Position numbers and translations under genes: made by a program. Positions 62,615-64,000 of a DNA stretch of 64,000 nt are shown piece after piece; position 1 is the stretch's first letter, and every line of letters starts with the position of its first letter. The notes beneath the pieces are model-generated. The model saw only the letters and a list, made by a program, of their open reading frames with translations. It did no database searches and was not told the origin of the DNA. The stretch comes from Saprospirales bacterium (GTDB lineage Bacteria > Bacteroidota > Bacteroidia > Chitinophagales > Saprospiraceae): the NCBI GenBank assembly GCA_016719895.1, contig JADJYG010000006.1:1-64000 (forward strand). Direction: 5' to 3'.

Positions 62615-64000
62615 TCAATCCCGCAACACGATCTTCCGCACAAACCACGCTCGCTCCAATCCCAGCCGCACGAAGTAGACGCCGGCCGGCATACCTTCCA
62701 GGTTGAGCGGAATCATATTGATACCAGTGCTGACGGCCGTGTGCCGGGTCCTGACGATGCGGCCCAACGCGTCGGTTACTTCCAGGCGCAGGTCGTGCGC
62801 TTCGGCAGCCTGAAATGCCACGGTGAACAAGCCGGCGCCCGGGTTGGGCATCACCGTCCATTCGGGCGCAGCGCCCGCGGGTGCGGTAGCGCCGGTGGAG
62901 GCCGGGCCTGCGATGGCGATATTGTCAAGCAGCACCTGGTCGCCCCGGCTGTTGAAGGTATCGCGTTCGGGGTTGATGCCGGTCAGCGTTTCGAAACAAA
63001 TTTCGATCGAAGTGCCGAGATAGGCTTCCAGGTCAAATTTGCGCGTTTTCCAGGCGTCGCCAAAGTGCGTGAACGGCTTGTATGTCGGGCTGATCGGTTC
63101 ACCGTTGATCAGCACCCGCAGGGAGCTGGCATAGGGCGCGTTATACCCCAGTGTTTTCAGGTAATAATAGGAGAACGTTTGTTTGTGGTCGAACCGCAAT
63201 TCGGCCGCACTCATGTCCGATAAATCGACGCATACGCACATGCGGGACCGGAAATTTTCATTGGCCTCCCAAACATTCGAAGCGTTCGGTACCTGGGCCT
63301 GGCCGTACAACAGCGCCAGGTCGATGTCGCCGCCGGTCATGCGCGCGCCGTATGCGCCGGTGCGGGCAGCGGCAGTGGATACTTCCGCCCGCGTTTCGGG
63401 TGTGGTGACCGTGTACACCGAGTCGAGGGACTTGTTGGCGGCTTCAAAGGTGAGCACACTTTCCCGGATCATGGCTTCCGGGTTCACGATCCGGATGTTG
63501 TACAGGGTGTCGTTGGTGGCGAGAAAATCCGGGCTATAGCGCACCCAGGCCTGGATGTCGTAGGCGCCGTCGGCCGACAAGTCAACCGTTTTTGAAAACG
63601 TATGCCGGAAGCTCTCGCCCGTGTAAAGCGGCTTTGGCGTCAGGATGTTTTCGCTGACCGGAGCGCCGCCATTAACGCTGTAAAACACCTGAAGCGGCGT
63701 GTTGGCCGGCACGAAATCGCAGCCCCAGAAGCCGATTTCCACTTCCGGCGATTCGATGCCCAACAGGCAGCTGGATGCCGGCTGTTCCAGTTTTTGCATG
63801 CGCATATCGACGTTTTGGGCGACGAGGCTTTCCAGAACGATCCCGACTTCGTTATTGTCGGCATTCAGGTCGGCGCTGTATTGAGTCCAGCAACGGAGCA
63901 CATAAGAACCTGGCGTGGCGAATTCGGCCGCCGGTACGGCAAACGTGAAGCCGAGGGTATCGCCGGCGCTCAGGGGCGCTGCCAGGGTGAGCGTGTCCCA
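62615..64000 (-). CDS. secreted protein with T9SS type A sorting domain (5' end outside the window)
   Basis: The frame is open to the window edge, so about 461 residues of the C-terminal part are seen. Ig-like or MAM-like modules come first (RHTFSKTVDLSADGAYDIQAWVRY, and a jelly-roll-like AELRFDHKQTFSYYYLKTLGYN ... WKTRKFDLEAYLGTSIEICFETL). A short Ala/Thr/Gly linker leads to the sorting domain: WTVMPNPGAGLFTVAF, LRLEVTDALGRIV, GMPAGVYFVRLGLERAWFVRKIVLRD. It should be exported by the type IX system and released or attached. Its role (adhesin, protease or other) depends on the missing N-terminus. Confidence 0.88.
   Translation of the reverse strand, partial: WDTLTLAAPLSAGDTLGFTFAVPAAEFATPGSYVLRCWTQYSADLNADNNEVGIVLESLVAQNVDMRMQKLEQPASSCLLGIESPEVEIGFWGCDFVPANTPLQVFYSVNGGAPVSENILTPKPLYTGESFRHTFSKTVDLSADGAYDIQAWVRYSPDFLATNDTLYNIRIVNPEAMIRESVLTFEAANKSLDSVYTVTTPETRAEVSTAAARTGAYGARMTGGDIDLALLYGQAQVPNASNVWEANENFRSRMCVCVDLSDMSAAELRFDHKQTFSYYYLKTLGYNAPYASSLRVLINGEPISPTYKPFTHFGDAWKTRKFDLEAYLGTSIEICFETLTGINPERDTFNSRGDQVLLDNIAIAGPASTGATAPAGAAPEWTVMPNPGAGLFTVAFQAAEAHDLRLEVTDALGRIVRTRHTAVSTGINMIPLNLEGMPAGVYFVRLGLERAWFVRKIVLRD

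Overview
The window looks like a contiguous piece of chromosome from a high-GC member of the Bacteroidota, most likely the Saprospiraceae (Lewinella/Haliscomenobacter-like). This is an inference from three things. (1) Three secreted proteins carry type IX secretion (T9SS) C-terminal sorting domains. (2) TAnnTTTG -7 boxes occur upstream of many genes and Shine-Dalgarno motifs are scarce. (3) The families present are typical of that group: DUF4286, an effector-associated-domain-11-like module, a GG-leader lanthipeptide-type precursor and stand-alone LytTR proteins. No rRNA, tRNA, CRISPR array, phage or intact insertion sequence was recognised. Most of the window is ordinary core genome, densely packed and often in convergent pairs 8-30 bp apart.

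Layout. 0-9.5 kb: end of an M20 hydrolase, an Mla-type ATPase with fructose-1,6-bisphosphatase, an MsbA-like exporter, an Ogt-type methyltransferase, an EAD11-TM-TolB-like-TPR protein, a 161-bp palindromic MITE-like element, a GDSL esterase, a lipoprotein and MeaB. 9.5-21 kb: a T9SS type B surface protein, DUF4286, a class A PBP, and a minus-strand run sucA - B12/radical SAM - methyltransferase. 21-32 kb: rpsT, a PaaE-like reductase, a TMTC-like membrane TPR protein, Ddl, a DEAD-box helicase, a 1323-aa T9SS repeat protein and RecX. 32-45 kb: an orphan RiPP-like precursor peptide, a helical-repeat protein divergent from a LytTR regulator, AhcY, PgeF, a MacB-type permease, a decayed Ig-like fragment, DUF2071, two head-to-head S9 dipeptidyl peptidases and a YwqK-like lipoprotein. 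45-54.4 kb: UvrB, a sugar nucleotidyltransferase, a FucP-like transporter, the HldE-type adenylyltransferase, DoxX, a VWA protein, a lipoprotein and a second B12/radical SAM protein. 54.4-59.1 kb: an AT-richer, decayed islet, then LigA and a frameshifted lipoprotein gene. 59.1-64 kb: a POT peptide transporter, a duplicated-domain secreted protein and the C-terminal part of a T9SS type A protein.

The most interesting stretch is the islet at 54.4-56.3 kb. It holds a DUF4258-type toxin gene with an in-frame TAG, its intact YgiT-type zinc-finger antitoxin, and a SLOG + TIR-like gene. That last gene is cut near its 5' end by a 90-bp near-perfect palindrome and truncated inside the TIR-like domain. 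It reads as a small defence or toxin-antitoxin operon caught in decay. The second highlight is the 67-codon gene at 32337-32540, a GG-leader peptide with a Cys-free, Arg/Ser/Thr-rich core and no modification enzyme nearby.

Limits: all assignments come from reading the translated sequences and remembered motifs. No database search was run. Family names for small or decayed genes, promoter calls and the taxonomic placement are inferences.
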